Shown here: piece after piece, positions 55,245-64,000 of the stretch
How positions within the stretch are numbered: position 1 is the first letter of the stretch
Layout of the letters: each line of letters starts with the position of its first letter
DNA from: Plazaster borealis
Lineage: Eukaryota; Echinodermata; Asteroidea; Forcipulatida; Labidiasteridae
Direction: 5' to 3'
Length of the DNA stretch: 64,000 nt
Assembly: GCA_021014325.1 (NCBI GenBank)
Contig: CM037475.1
Coordinates: 5,673,001-5,737,000, forward strand
The notes under the pieces: generated by a model
Databases searched by the model: none
What the model was told of the DNA's origin: nothing
The model's input: only the letters and a program-made list of their open reading frames with translations
Made by a program: the position numbers and the translations under genes

Positions 55245-58200
55245 GTAAGGAACAATAAAGGCAAACAAAAACATCTTATCTCAGTGAGTTCCCTGTCTCC
55301 CCCTATCTCACAGTCACTGTGGTTTCTTCAAGAATTTGCGCATAATTTGTAATAAATTGTTTTTAAGAGTTGGCTCCACGAGGTCAAATTCAGTTTTGTG
55401 ATGCACTCATTTTCCATTAACCATCAGTCCTTATGAAAGTTGAAAGATATTACAAGTCTCTTAGCTCATGTTGAAATGGTGTACTCTTTCAGAGGTCAAT
55501 GTGAAACATGACATCATTGGATGACAACAACAATGGGGTCAGTGTACGTAGGCCTTAATGCTTTGTTTTTGAAAGGGCAAAAATTGGGTTAGTGCACCAA
55601 GGTGATTTCTCCTTGGTAAAAGGCACCACTATGAGGAAATTGTAAATTTATATTGGAACATTTCAAGGGGGAACCAAGGCAATGACCAGGAGGGTTAAGG
55701 TTTGCCTCCACTGCCTCCGTGAAGTATCAGGCCTGGTCTGTGCATTCCACAAATTCAACGCCGTTTTGATTGAATATCATGGACATTCAGGAATGACCTC
55801 AGAAGGTCCCTACCTGATTGTGTGTTTTTTTCCCCATTTGGGATCCCCCCAACATCTAAAACTGAACACTTCTTTATTGTCTTCTGCTTTGCTGACGCTA
55901 TTCATCGTGTTATTGGCACTTGCGCTCAGCGGGGTTCTCCACATGCAAAAGCTAGCATATCGGGCCGATACTTGCGATTTGTATGCCGATACATGCAAAT
56001 TTCGGCCAATACGCAAACAAATAAAATAGTTTGTTTTGTTTTTTCCACACAAAAAACTCAGACAAAAACATATAGAATAATCCAGATTGCACAGTAGGCC
56101 TTTTCAAAACCAAGATAAACACCAAGTAGGAAACATTCCAAACAAGACCTTGTTTCAATTCAGCGTGCTTCGGCCAAACATTTGGGTCCAGAATGCCCCA
56201 CAGTTTTGAAAAAACCTGGGGAGAACCCTGTGCTGTTGTATGTGTAATCAAGTCAAATCAAATTTATAACAAAAACATAAACTCAAATAACAAATACATG
56301 TATTTAGAATTATCAAGAAATAAGCAGTTATTGGAAGTTTGCAATGTTTTTAATCAAGAAGGAGACATCCAATAAAAATGTCTAATATTTTTAATCATGG
56401 AATTTGTTCACCCCAATTTTAGGGTAACACCAGATCCCTTGCACCGCTTCACACGAGTCAACCAAGATGTTCCAACAACAGACGATCCGAATTCCACCCC
56501 AGCAGAGTGCAGAAGGGTTCTCTTGTCTTATCCCAAAATCTCTTTGATGAAGCAAGACAAGAAGATGCAAACAAAGAAACTTTTAAGAAGGTGGAATTTT
56601 AGTTTTTTGTCTTTCTAATAAAGTGTACAAACAAAAGTCAAAAGTCTTTACAAAATGTATGTATTCCACTTAACATAACTATTATGATATTGACAAAATA
56701 GGGCGGCTGCCAACATAGGGCTAGATAGCTCAGTTGGTAGAGCGCCGGGTTCAACCCCAAATCATTAATTTACCCAGTCAGTTTCCCTTGAGGGTTATTA
56801 CTTGACGATTGATATAAAAAAGTTACATCCCCCTAAGGTGATCCCCTGGCTGCTGGTTCACAAGTTGTGTCGTAAACTTGGGTGTGATCCCTGGCTACAC
56901 GGCAGTTACAGGTTGAATGGCTTCTGACTGGCACCAAAGAACAAAGATATTGACAACATAGGGAGACCACCAACATAGGGCTAGATAGCTCAGTTGGTAA
57001 AGCACCGGCACGTTAATCCGGAGGTCGTTGGTTCAAATCCCGCTCTAGTAAATATTTCTTTGTTCAACCCCAATATTATGATATTTTACTTAACCCTTTA
57101 CTCCCAGGGCCTTTTTGCATACAGGTGACCTCAATCCTCCAATATCCTCTTCTCCTATTAAGATGAGACTGGAATGCCCTACCCAGTGATAAGCAATTGT
57201 TATTTTGGCCTACAGAAGTATTTGAGAGGGTACTTTGTAGAAGTATTTGAGAGGGTACTAAAAAGTAAATCTGAAAATATCAATTTGTTGCTTGTTCATT
57301 GTAAAACTAGGCCTTTATCAATGTGTTAACAATTTGGCTCCTCAATATCTGTCTGATGACATTGTTTCATACAATAACCGACATGTTCATGATCATGCCT
57401 TCAGATCCCATACTGATCACACCAAGCTGCATGTCTCAAAAACCAGCCGGTTTTAGTTCTGTAGTGTTTCATATAATGCCTTTGTACAGCGCTTAGAAAT
57501 GTGAGTAAGTGCTATATAAATACATATTTGTTATGTATGTGAAGTTGCAATTATTTTTGTATTTAAAAATCGCCTTACAACATAAAATTCTCCATCTCAG
57601 GCTGTGGCAAAATTCACCGAGTATGACAAACGCCGTCGGGGGCACGTCCAGTTTATCGAGACAGCCTTGCGTCACATGAAGGACTTCAAAGTGGAGAAAG
57701 AGGTTGACGCTTACAACGCAATACTGAACACATTCCCGAAAGGGAAGTTCGTCCCCGAGAACATCATCCAGACAATATACAATCACTTTCCTGAGCAACA
57801 GATATGTGCAATCAAGGTGCTTCAAATGATGGAAGATAACAGTAAGAACAGAAAGCAACTCTTTTTATTACTTCATATGTAACGACGATTGGGCATTTGT
57901 GATGCTCCATCAGGCTTGGAATTAGACAGAGGCCATGGCCTCTGTTGCCCCGGTATTGCTCTTGGTGCCCCTTCAAAAGTTTCCATTTTCCAATGGAATT
58001 GCTCTTGGTGCCCCTTCAAAAGTTTCCATTTTCCAATGGAATCGCCCTTGGTGCCCCTTCAAAAGTTTCCATTTTCCAATGGAATCGCTCTTGGTGCCCC
58101 TTCAAAAGTTTCCATTTTCCAATGGAATCGCCCTTGGTGCCCCTTCAAAAGTTTCCATTTTCCAATGGAATCGCTCTTGGTGCCCCTTCAAAAGTTTCCA

Positions 58201-61200
58201 TTTTCCAATGGAATCGCCCTTGGTGCCCCTTCAAAAGTTTCCATTTTCCAATGGAATCGCCCTTGGTGCCCCTTCAAAAGTTTCCATTTTCCAATGGAAT
58301 CGCCCTTGGTGCCCCTTCAAAAGTTTCAATTTTTCAATGGAATCGCCCTTGGTGCCCCTTCAAAAGTTTCCATTTTCCAATGGAATCGCCCTTGGTGCCC
58401 CTTCAAAAGTTTCCATTTTTCAATGGAATCGCCCTTGGTGCCCCTTCAAAAGTTTTCATTTTCCAATGGAATCGCCCTTTGCAAAATGAAAATGGCCTTG
58501 CCCTTGTAGAAATTCCAGGCCTGCTCTATGTCAAAACCAGGCACTTCCTGCCAAAACAAATAAATGAGAATGAGAACTGTCAAATAAAACATAATTTAGG
58601 GCCTATCTAGGTACATGTAAGGGACCATGGATAAATTAAGAACGCGTCTCGTGCCTGCACGGAGTCATTCCAAAATTGTCACGGCCCCATGCAACCTTTG
58701 GACTTGCGCTCCATATTATTAGGTACCCTCATTACCGAACTCTTTTGTTGGTCGGATTACATGGACAAGACAGCTCGAAAGTAGCCCACAAAGGAGTGAA
58801 GGATTAGTGTTTGCGATCTAGTTCAGGTAGGTCATACCGGACAATGGTTTACTAGTAAGCCGTTTATAACTACAAAGCATTGTTCCTTTGTTATACAGTG
58901 ATTCTCCCTCAAGACCGGACCATTGTAGAAGAACGCGCGCCTATGCGTGACACTGGGTGGATTTTCTTTTGTTTGAGCTTGCATGCATAGGAACGTGTCC
59001 GACTGCGGCCGTGCCCGTGACATAATTTATCCATGGTCCCTAAGTATTTTTCAACTTACAGATTGTTTAAGACATCACGTTGATATCAAGGCAGATGTTT
59101 TTGGTTATGTTCACTTTTCATGCCATTTCACTCTTTCTGAGGATTGCCTGATTTTGGAATGGGGCGTCGTCACATATCTTGACCGCTTCCTTGTAGAACT
59201 TTGTGGAGTGTCTTGGCCGAGTGGATGCTACAGGATGTGGGTTCGAACCTCAACCTGGCCAGGCATGATGCATCCTTGAGCAAGACACTTTACCGCAAGT
59301 GCATTTTTCTCAAGCCTTGGACAGGTAGCACCCTAACCCTTATCAAAGAAGAGTAGAGTTTACCCCTGACATGTCCGGCTAATAGCAAGTTACCCTTGGG
59401 CTTCCGAGCTACAGTGATTGAGTTTGTGTTAGAGGCATCCTAGATTTCATAGCCAGCAGTATAACAAGTTCATAGGTCATCTTTCCAGTTAATAATAATA
59501 ATAACAGTAGTGGCTTTTTGTATAGCGCTCAAATACATCACTCGGTGACGCTCATGGCGCTCCAACATTATTACTTCTGGTCACTTGGCCATTTAATTCA
59601 TTCCTTAAACCATCTCAGCTCCCTTGGGAGTAGACAGCCTGAGTTGCCAAGTAATGTAGCGCACTAAGCTAAATCAATCACAAGAACCATCTCTGCCCTA
59701 TTAGGTACCCAGTTACCCCTGGGTGGAGAGAAGCATTTATAGTTAAGTGTCTTGCTCAAGGACACAAGTGTCATGACCGGGATTCGAACCCACACCCTGA
59801 TGACTTAACCACCAGAACTTGAGTCCGATGCACTAAACCGCTCGGCCACGACACACCAGTAATGATAAATTATTTGTTTAATGCACATCGATGCGTTATG
59901 CATAAATACAGAGTGTGGCATGGAGAGTTTGATTTGATTCCTTGCATAACTGGTAGGTGAACCACTTGGCTGCTGAGAAAAATTGAATCACTTGATGCAC
60001 TCAAAAGCCAAAACCCAAGTTGCCCATAAAGATGGCATAGAATAGAAACTGTCTACATCACAATAATAATAATGATCTTTTCTCTCGTTGTATTCTTTGC
60101 GATAATCTTCAGCCGTTCTTCCAAACAACGAGACCAAGGAAATTCTCATCTCCGTCTTTGGCAAGAGGGCCCACCCGGTCAAGAAGTACCAGCGCATGAT
60201 GTACTGGTTCCCCAAATTCCGCAACATCAATCCCTTCCCACTGCCGAAGGAGATACCGAGCGATCCCGTCAAGTTGTCTGAGCTGGGTCTCAAGAGGATT
60301 GCTGAGTATGAAGCGAAGTTCAAAGTGTTTTATGTAAGTCAAAACATGTAGAGAAATTTTCAAGAAAGATGTTTTATTTGTTTTTTGTAATGCAATTGCC
60401 CAAACAAGGTTATGAGCTACTTAAGGTACAGTACGGTGCTTAAAAAAGTGAAAGGAAAAGAAGAGAGAAGACTCAAGAAAGCTGAAAGTATAAATTTACA
60501 TTCCTTCGTAAAACAGTGTAGATCATAGGATTGGGGGAAACACACTCATGCAAAGGATTCTAAAGAGATGCTACATAGGGGGCAAAAGTTGCCAAAAGGT
60601 TTTTTGTTCTACATTGAGGCAGTGTTTGCCCTGCCCATTCAAACGTAAGATGGCCCACCTGACTACTTTCAGTGACCACCTTACTCATTGGGAGCGTTCG
60701 ATTAGCTTCCCCGGGTCGACCCCGGTGTGCTCATTCGGGTGATCCCCTGACATGAGCTAATTGAACGCCAACTTCCCCCAGCATTCACACCAATGCATCT
60801 TCGGACAACCGACCGGAACTATTTTCCATTTGTGTGCATTACGTCAGTGGATTCACAAAAAGATTGTAAAATAATTATTCTCAAGTCATGCACCTCGGTC
60901 AGCCCCAAGTGACCCGCTCCACAAGCAGGGTACTTGGGGCTGACCCGGGTGAGCCCCGAGAATTACGTCAAATTACGTCAAAGCTATTCAAACGCACCGG
61001 GGGAGACCTGGGTCAACCCGGGGAAGCTAATCGAACGCACCCTAAGTTTTGCCAATATCACCACCTTGCGGTGATGATTTTTATGTAGGAACTACTAATC
61101 TAAAAGTGTTTATTTTGTGTACTTCATGAGCTTTTTTTCCTTGACCTCTACGTCTCAAGAACTCACAGTTTGGATGTGAAGATGGAATCACCAACGTTTT

Positions 61201-63846
61201 TGTGATCGCTTCATTCCTGTCCCTTTTGCAGGCTGCGTACATTTTTGCTTCAATCATCAATTTGAATCTTTATGAGCTCAGTCAGGGCATTAATTAGCAA
61301 GGGAAAAACTGCATCTGGGCAAAGCTAGGTTGTGTGGACAAGAACATGCGGAAACTTCAGATTCTTTTACCACCTTGCTAGGGTCTTAACCCTTTAGAGA
61401 CCATAGCGGCCACAAGCGGCTTGTACCAAAATGCCCATAGCGGCCGCAAATGGCCGCAAGGTTTGACCTACTTCCCTTCACATAAAGAGGTCAAAGTAAA
61501 GGTCATGTCCGGATATGAAATTTTCCAATGTCGTATGTTAACATAGTATCCCAATTTCTAAACACAAAACTAAATTTTCTGTTTCATGTTATTTCTGCTG
61601 ACATTTTTACTGACAAAATTGATTAAAGAAATTAACAATATTAGCAATGTCTGGGCGTTTTGTGATGATTATACAGAAATGAATGGACTCTAAAGGGTTA
61701 AGCGAGAAGAGCCATTTAGTTGCAAATAGTCGGCTCAGTGCTATAATGTCATCAAGTGCAATTTCATACTCGTAATGATTAAAACGTCATTAAATGAAAA
61801 ATCGTACAAATTTGAAGAAACAAAATATATAAATCAATTAATAAATGTTATACTTAGAAAATGCATGTTTCCTTTTGCCAAACAAATACTCTGAAGACCC
61901 CATTTACCAGGAGCTCAAAAATATGCAAAAATAATTTTATGAAATCATGCAAATTACACTAATGACCTTATAGTCCTGAGCAGACAAAATATGATTTCCC
62001 GGATCATTAAGGTGAGGGCTACTGAAAGGAAAACATGTTAACAAGAAAGACTTGTTTTGCTCAACAACTTTCCTATTTTCTTTCCAGCTGAATGGCAGCT
62101 CAGCAGAATCGGATAATCCGGACTTCATTGCCAATATCCAGAGTCCAGAGCAGCAAGAACTCCTAGCTGAGCATAATCCAATAAGACCACTCTATGTAGA
62201 GGGCGCTTTCCACCTCTGGCTCCGGAGCACCAAGATGACGTACTATGTGCTGCGAGGTGACCCATATGCATTAGACGAGGAGGAAACGAAAATGGAAGGT
62301 GGGTCTTTAGTTGCAGTTTTAAAACACTTGCCAAGTTTGTGATTGTACATCTGTACTTGTCAGGACTCGCCCTTAACACTAGACTGGCAAACAATGTCTA
62401 GTAGAAACTACTATGGGTCAGTAAACTTGCCCTGTGAGCTACTAAAAAAACTATGCAACCTACTGTTTATAATGCTCAATATTTCTTCCTCGTCAGTTGT
62501 GAAGAATACATTTTTAAAAATGTGATTTATTTTTGAGTGTGTGAATGTAACTTCATTTGACCACTAAAATTGTTGTGACTGCTACCATTTTAATACATCA
62601 GGAAGATTCATTTATGACAATACTGTACATGTTTAAAATATGGGTTACCAAAACTTTTCAGGGGCAAGTAAAAAATACTATTTATTAGCCAGGTGGGCTA
62701 CTTTAAAAAATAAGTTAACTATTTTGTCAATAACTTTGTTCGGAGGTGCTAGTCAGAAGCCATTCAACCTGTAACTGCCGTTTACGATACAACCTGGGAA
62801 GGGGCAGAAACATCGGTACACGTCATTGAATTTCTGGGCTCACCCATTACACAAGCCTTGCATACATTGTCTAGTAAAAACTGCTATAGGCTAGTAAACA
62901 CAACTCGTCAACTTGAGGGCTACTATAAAACTGTGCAAGCTACTTGGTTATAACAAAGGTACCGGTTTATAATGCTCATATTTCTCCCTTTTCAGATGTG
63001 AATAATAAATTTGAATGTGTTAATTTATTTTTGAGTGTGTGAATGTAACTTCAGTTGACCATTGAGCTGGCTGTGATCACTTCTATCAGAAAGATACATT
63101 TATGACAATACATGTTTAAAATTATGGGTTTACTTAAACTTCCTTGGGGCAAGTACAATGCACAGTTTACTGGCCCGGTGAGCTGCTTTACAAAAGGCTA
63201 ATGGGCAAGGCCTGCATAATCGTAACAGAAAGTTTTTAAACTGCTCGACAATGTATTGAATATAAAAACTGGTCCAGTTGTTTATTGTTTGTGCTAATGA
63301 GGCATGTACCTCAATATTTTTAGTCACTGGCTTGACCAGTTTTAATTTGTTACTTATCTATATGAAGTTGTAATTTTAGAATTTGTTTTAACTTTTGTTT
63401 CCACATTTTTTCTACCGTTTTTGTTCTTTTCTTATTTGGATGTCTATTCGTACTAATTTAGTTTGTCTTATTGTAAGGCGCATTTGATCATTTTTAATAG
63501 GGAAAATGCGCCAGTATAAGTTATATTTATTACTATTATTATTATTATTATTCAGTTTTATGTTTTTTTTTACCTGTTTTTTTTTAATTCATGTCCACGT
63601 TGACTTGAAATTGTTTCTGTTTCACCAGATGCACCTCAAGCACATGCAGAAGGCCCGGTATTTGCAATGTGCATGACAAACGAAAACTCACAGAAAACGC
63701 TGCAATCATGGCTTCAGAAACTACAAGAGGAAAACCCCAACCTGGCACGGATACCAGTCGTCTTCAATCTCTTTAAACTCGGCAATACGAAGGATACCAT
63801 TGAATCACTACCGACCGATGATAAACATCTACTTGGGGAAACGTGA
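55134..63846 (+). CDS. ECSIT: ECSIT, mitochondrial complex I assembly factor and Toll-pathway intermediate
   Basis: Coding exons 55134-55244, 56423-56590, 57601-57841, 60113-60333, 62088-62298 and 63629-63846 join in phase to 389 residues. ECSIT acts in mitochondria with ACAD9 and NDUFAF1 in complex I assembly, and in the cytosol as an adaptor linking TRAF6 to MEKK1. Seen: an N-terminus rich in Arg, Ser and Leu with no acidic residue before residue 60 (targeting peptide); RRRGHVQFIETALRHMKDF; NAILNTFPKGKFVPENIIQ; PPR-like helices; MMYWFPKFRNINPFPLPKEI; NIQSPEQQELLAEHNPIRP; LYVEGAFHLWLRSTKMTYY; EGPVFAMCM; LARIPVVFNLFKLG. All match the ECSIT order. The human protein has about 431 residues; the deficit is partly a missing segment before EGPVFAMCM and a shorter tail. 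It shares a promoter with the QRICH2-like gene. Confidence 0.96.
56423..56590 (+). CDS. ECSIT: ECSIT exon 3
   Basis: Fifty-six codons, phase 0/0, acceptor TTTTAG, donor GTGGAA. Residues 38-93 end SQNLFDEARQEDANKETFKK, leading into AVAKF of the next exon as in other ECSIT proteins (ATF.AAV..F). Confidence 0.88.
56690..57075 (+). mobile_element. Two tRNA-Asn-like S2 SINEs, one with a deleted arm
   Basis: 56690-56765 has GGGCTAGATAGCTCAGTTGG but jumps from GAGCGCCGG to GTTCAACCCC, losing the anticodon and T arms. 56880-57075 is complete: GGTTGAATGGCTTCTGACTG leader, tRNA-like domain with CGTTAATCC, GGTTCAAATCCCGCTCTAG, then TTCTTTGTTCAACCCC. Confidence 0.85.
57255..57540 (+). mobile_element. 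LINE 3' end fragment
   Basis: The frame NNLAPQYLSDDIVSYNN resembles the RT C-terminal LAP.YLSDL motif. The 3' tail GTGCTATATAAATACAT follows. Several stops and frameshifts. Confidence 0.72.
57601..57841 (+). CDS. ECSIT: ECSIT exon 4 (PPR-like core)
   Basis: Acceptor TCTCAG, donor AGTAAG. It encodes RRRGHVQFIETALRHMKDF, DAYNAILNTFPKGKFVPENI and QQICAIKVLQMMEDN; the strongest ECSIT match in the window. Confidence 0.97.
57911..58525. repeat. 43-bp satellite, exactly 12 units, inside a small transposon
   Basis: Units start with CTTGGTGCCCCTTCAAAAGT at 57961, 58004, 58047 and so on to 58434; the sequence diverges at 58477 (516 = 12 x 43). Each continues TTCCATTTTCCAATGG. Flanks AGAGGCCATGGCCTCTGTTG and GAAATTCCAGGCCTG match 44762-44938. 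All three forward frames are open for about 184-221 codons because the unit has no stop in any frame. In ECSIT intron; not a gene. Confidence 0.95.
58621..59040. mobile_element. 420-bp DNA transposon with TAA duplication
   Basis: Ends GGGACCATGGATAAATTA and the inverted TAATTTATCCATGGTCCC, with TAA immediately outside both ends (58618-58620, 59041-59043). A 3-bp TAA/TTA duplication is typical of PIF/Harbinger elements. No transposase. Confidence 0.82.
59200..59345 (+). mobile_element. tRNA-like SINE fragment
   Basis: TTGGCCGAGTGGATGC, GTGGGTTCGAACCTCAACC and TTGAGCAAGACACTTTACCG resemble the head and early body of the Leu-like SINE, with a shortened variable arm. Confidence 0.65.
59505..59858 (-). 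mobile_element. tRNA-Leu-like SINE, best copy
   Basis: Minus strand: GTGGCCGAGCGGTTTAGTGC, anticodon loop with CTCAAGTT (CAA, Leu), a long variable arm, GGGTTCGAATCCCGG, then body GAGCAAGACACTTAACTATA and a tail GAGCGCTATACAAAAAGCC ending TTATTATTATT. Confidence 0.9.
60113..60333 (+). CDS. ECSIT: ECSIT exon 5
   Basis: Acceptor TCTTCAG, donor GTAAGT. LPNNETKEILISVFGKRAHP then MMYWFPKFRNINPFPLPKEI. The frames on either strand reported here are shadows. Confidence 0.96.
60690..61042. mobile_element. GGGTCGACCC-ended transposon, copy 2 (353 bp)
   Basis: GGGAGCGTTCGATTAGCTTC to GAAGCTAATCGAACGCACCC; shares CTGACATGAGCTAA and ATCTT..GACA.CCGACC with 43900-44407 but has a shorter middle. Confidence 0.87.
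61390..61697. mobile_element. TTAA-flanked MITE, 308 bp
   Basis: TTAA, CCCTTTAGAGACCAT ... ATGGACTCTAAAGGG, TTAA. Ends beginning CCC next to TTAA are the hallmark of piggyBac-class elements. It includes AGCGGCCGCAAATGGCCGC. Non-coding. Confidence 0.87.
62088..62298 (+). CDS. ECSIT: ECSIT exon 6
   Basis: Acceptor TTCCAG, donor GTGGGT. NIQSPEQQELLAEHNPIRPL and YVEGAFHLWLRSTKMTYYVL, then acidic DEEETKME. Confidence 0.96.
62299..63628. other. Last ECSIT intron
   Basis: Two direct repeats of about 250 bp (around 62360-62680 and 62870-63150: AAACTGCTATAGGCTAGTAAA, TTGAGTGTGTGAATGTAACTTC). 62735-62790 is a reversed S2 leader. 63470-63545 is a LINE/SINE-type tail (AAAATGCGCCAGTATAAG, ATTATT). No missing ECSIT exon was found. 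Confidence 0.7.
63629..63846 (+). CDS. ECSIT: ECSIT terminal exon with stop
   Basis: Acceptor CACCAG; completes GAT. AEGPVFAMCMTNENSQKTLQ, NPNLARIPVVFNLFKLG, TGA at 63844-63846. The 3' UTR continues past the window. Confidence 0.95.
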
Positions 63847-63908
63847 TACGAGTCAGAGACAGTTGTAAGCATCTTATTTAATTTGCACGGAAGAGATCTT
63901 GGTTCTGT

Positions 63909-64000
63909 TTCCACAAGGCTGCTAAGCAGGAAAAATGTAATGGTTAACACATTTACTTGCAAACTATAAACAGGTAACCAGTCAAAAACAATCCACATGA
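63909..64000. mobile_element. MITE-A fragment at the window end
   Basis: GGCTGCTAAGCAGGAAAA and CAGGTAACCAGTCAAAAAC resemble the MITE-A core; 60 bases after the ECSIT stop, so probably in its 3' UTR. Confidence 0.55.

Noticed and set aside
55682..56251. Overlapping 90-115-residue ORFs on both strands
   Set aside because: No family resemblance, inside an ECSIT intron between well-placed exons; likely chance in repeat-derived sequence.
56981..57051. Possible tRNA-Asn gene
   Set aside because: The cloverleaf is only partial (T-arm mismatches, C at position 33), and the same sequence recurs with common flanks at 16530 and 46155, so it is a SINE.
57889..58610. Three overlapping long open frames of repeated KSFHFPMES / LVPLQKFPFSNG / GAPSKVSIFQWN peptides
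   Set aside because: They are three frames of one 43-bp satellite with no stop in any frame, in an ECSIT intron. Identical DNA rather than conserved protein explains them.
59760..59858. Possible tRNA-Leu gene on the minus strand
   Set aside because: It continues into a SINE body and tail shared with three other loci.
60072..60363. Several ORFs on both strands
   Set aside because: Shadows of ECSIT exon 5.
1..64000. Search for operons, ribosome binding sites, phage or other prokaryotic systems
   Set aside because: All firm genes are spliced metazoan genes; nothing prokaryotic was found.

Overview
This is a stretch of animal nuclear DNA. It is AT-rich, its genes are split by introns with GT/AG borders, and the introns and spacers are packed with short non-autonomous transposons, tRNA-derived SINEs and LINE 3' ends. 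The gene content and repeat style suggest a marine invertebrate deuterostome, most likely an echinoderm such as a sea star. The species call is inference; the metazoan call is firm. No bacterial, viral, toxin or CRISPR feature was seen.

Three conserved genes can be rebuilt exon by exon. (1) 7977-13275, plus strand: the last five coding exons of a USP31/USP43-type ubiquitin-specific protease (finger CxxC, His box, FDD, serine-rich tail, stop). The Cys box and N-terminus lie upstream of the window or were not found in it. (2) 53250 down to 23352, minus strand: a complete 21-exon gene for a 1031-residue coiled-coil protein of the DUF4795 family (QRICH2/C16orf96 relatives; vertebrate QRICH2 is a sperm-flagellum protein). 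All 20 splice junctions are phase-consistent. (3) 55134-63846, plus strand: a complete ECSIT coding sequence of 389 residues. ECSIT is a mitochondrial complex I assembly factor and Toll/BMP signalling intermediate.

Layout: 1-7976 is probably USP31 intron and is full of repeats. 7977-13275 holds the USP31 exons. 13276-23351 is a gene-poor spacer between two convergent genes, with a LINE 3' end, minisatellites and MITEs. 23352-53250 is the QRICH2-like gene. 53251-53828 is a compact head-to-head promoter shared by the QRICH2-like gene and ECSIT. 53829-64000 is ECSIT, whose introns hold satellites, SINEs and DNA transposons.

The clearest unexplained structure is in the repeats. Three different TTAA-flanked foldback elements have each landed inside the same CTTAAG-type motif near the end of an abundant MITE. 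A 43-bp satellite of exactly 12 units appears to have grown inside a transposon whose unexpanded form lies 13 kb away. A tRNA-Leu-like SINE and LINE fragments in the window have similar 3' tails. One SINE starts directly beside a 5' splice site of the QRICH2-like gene.
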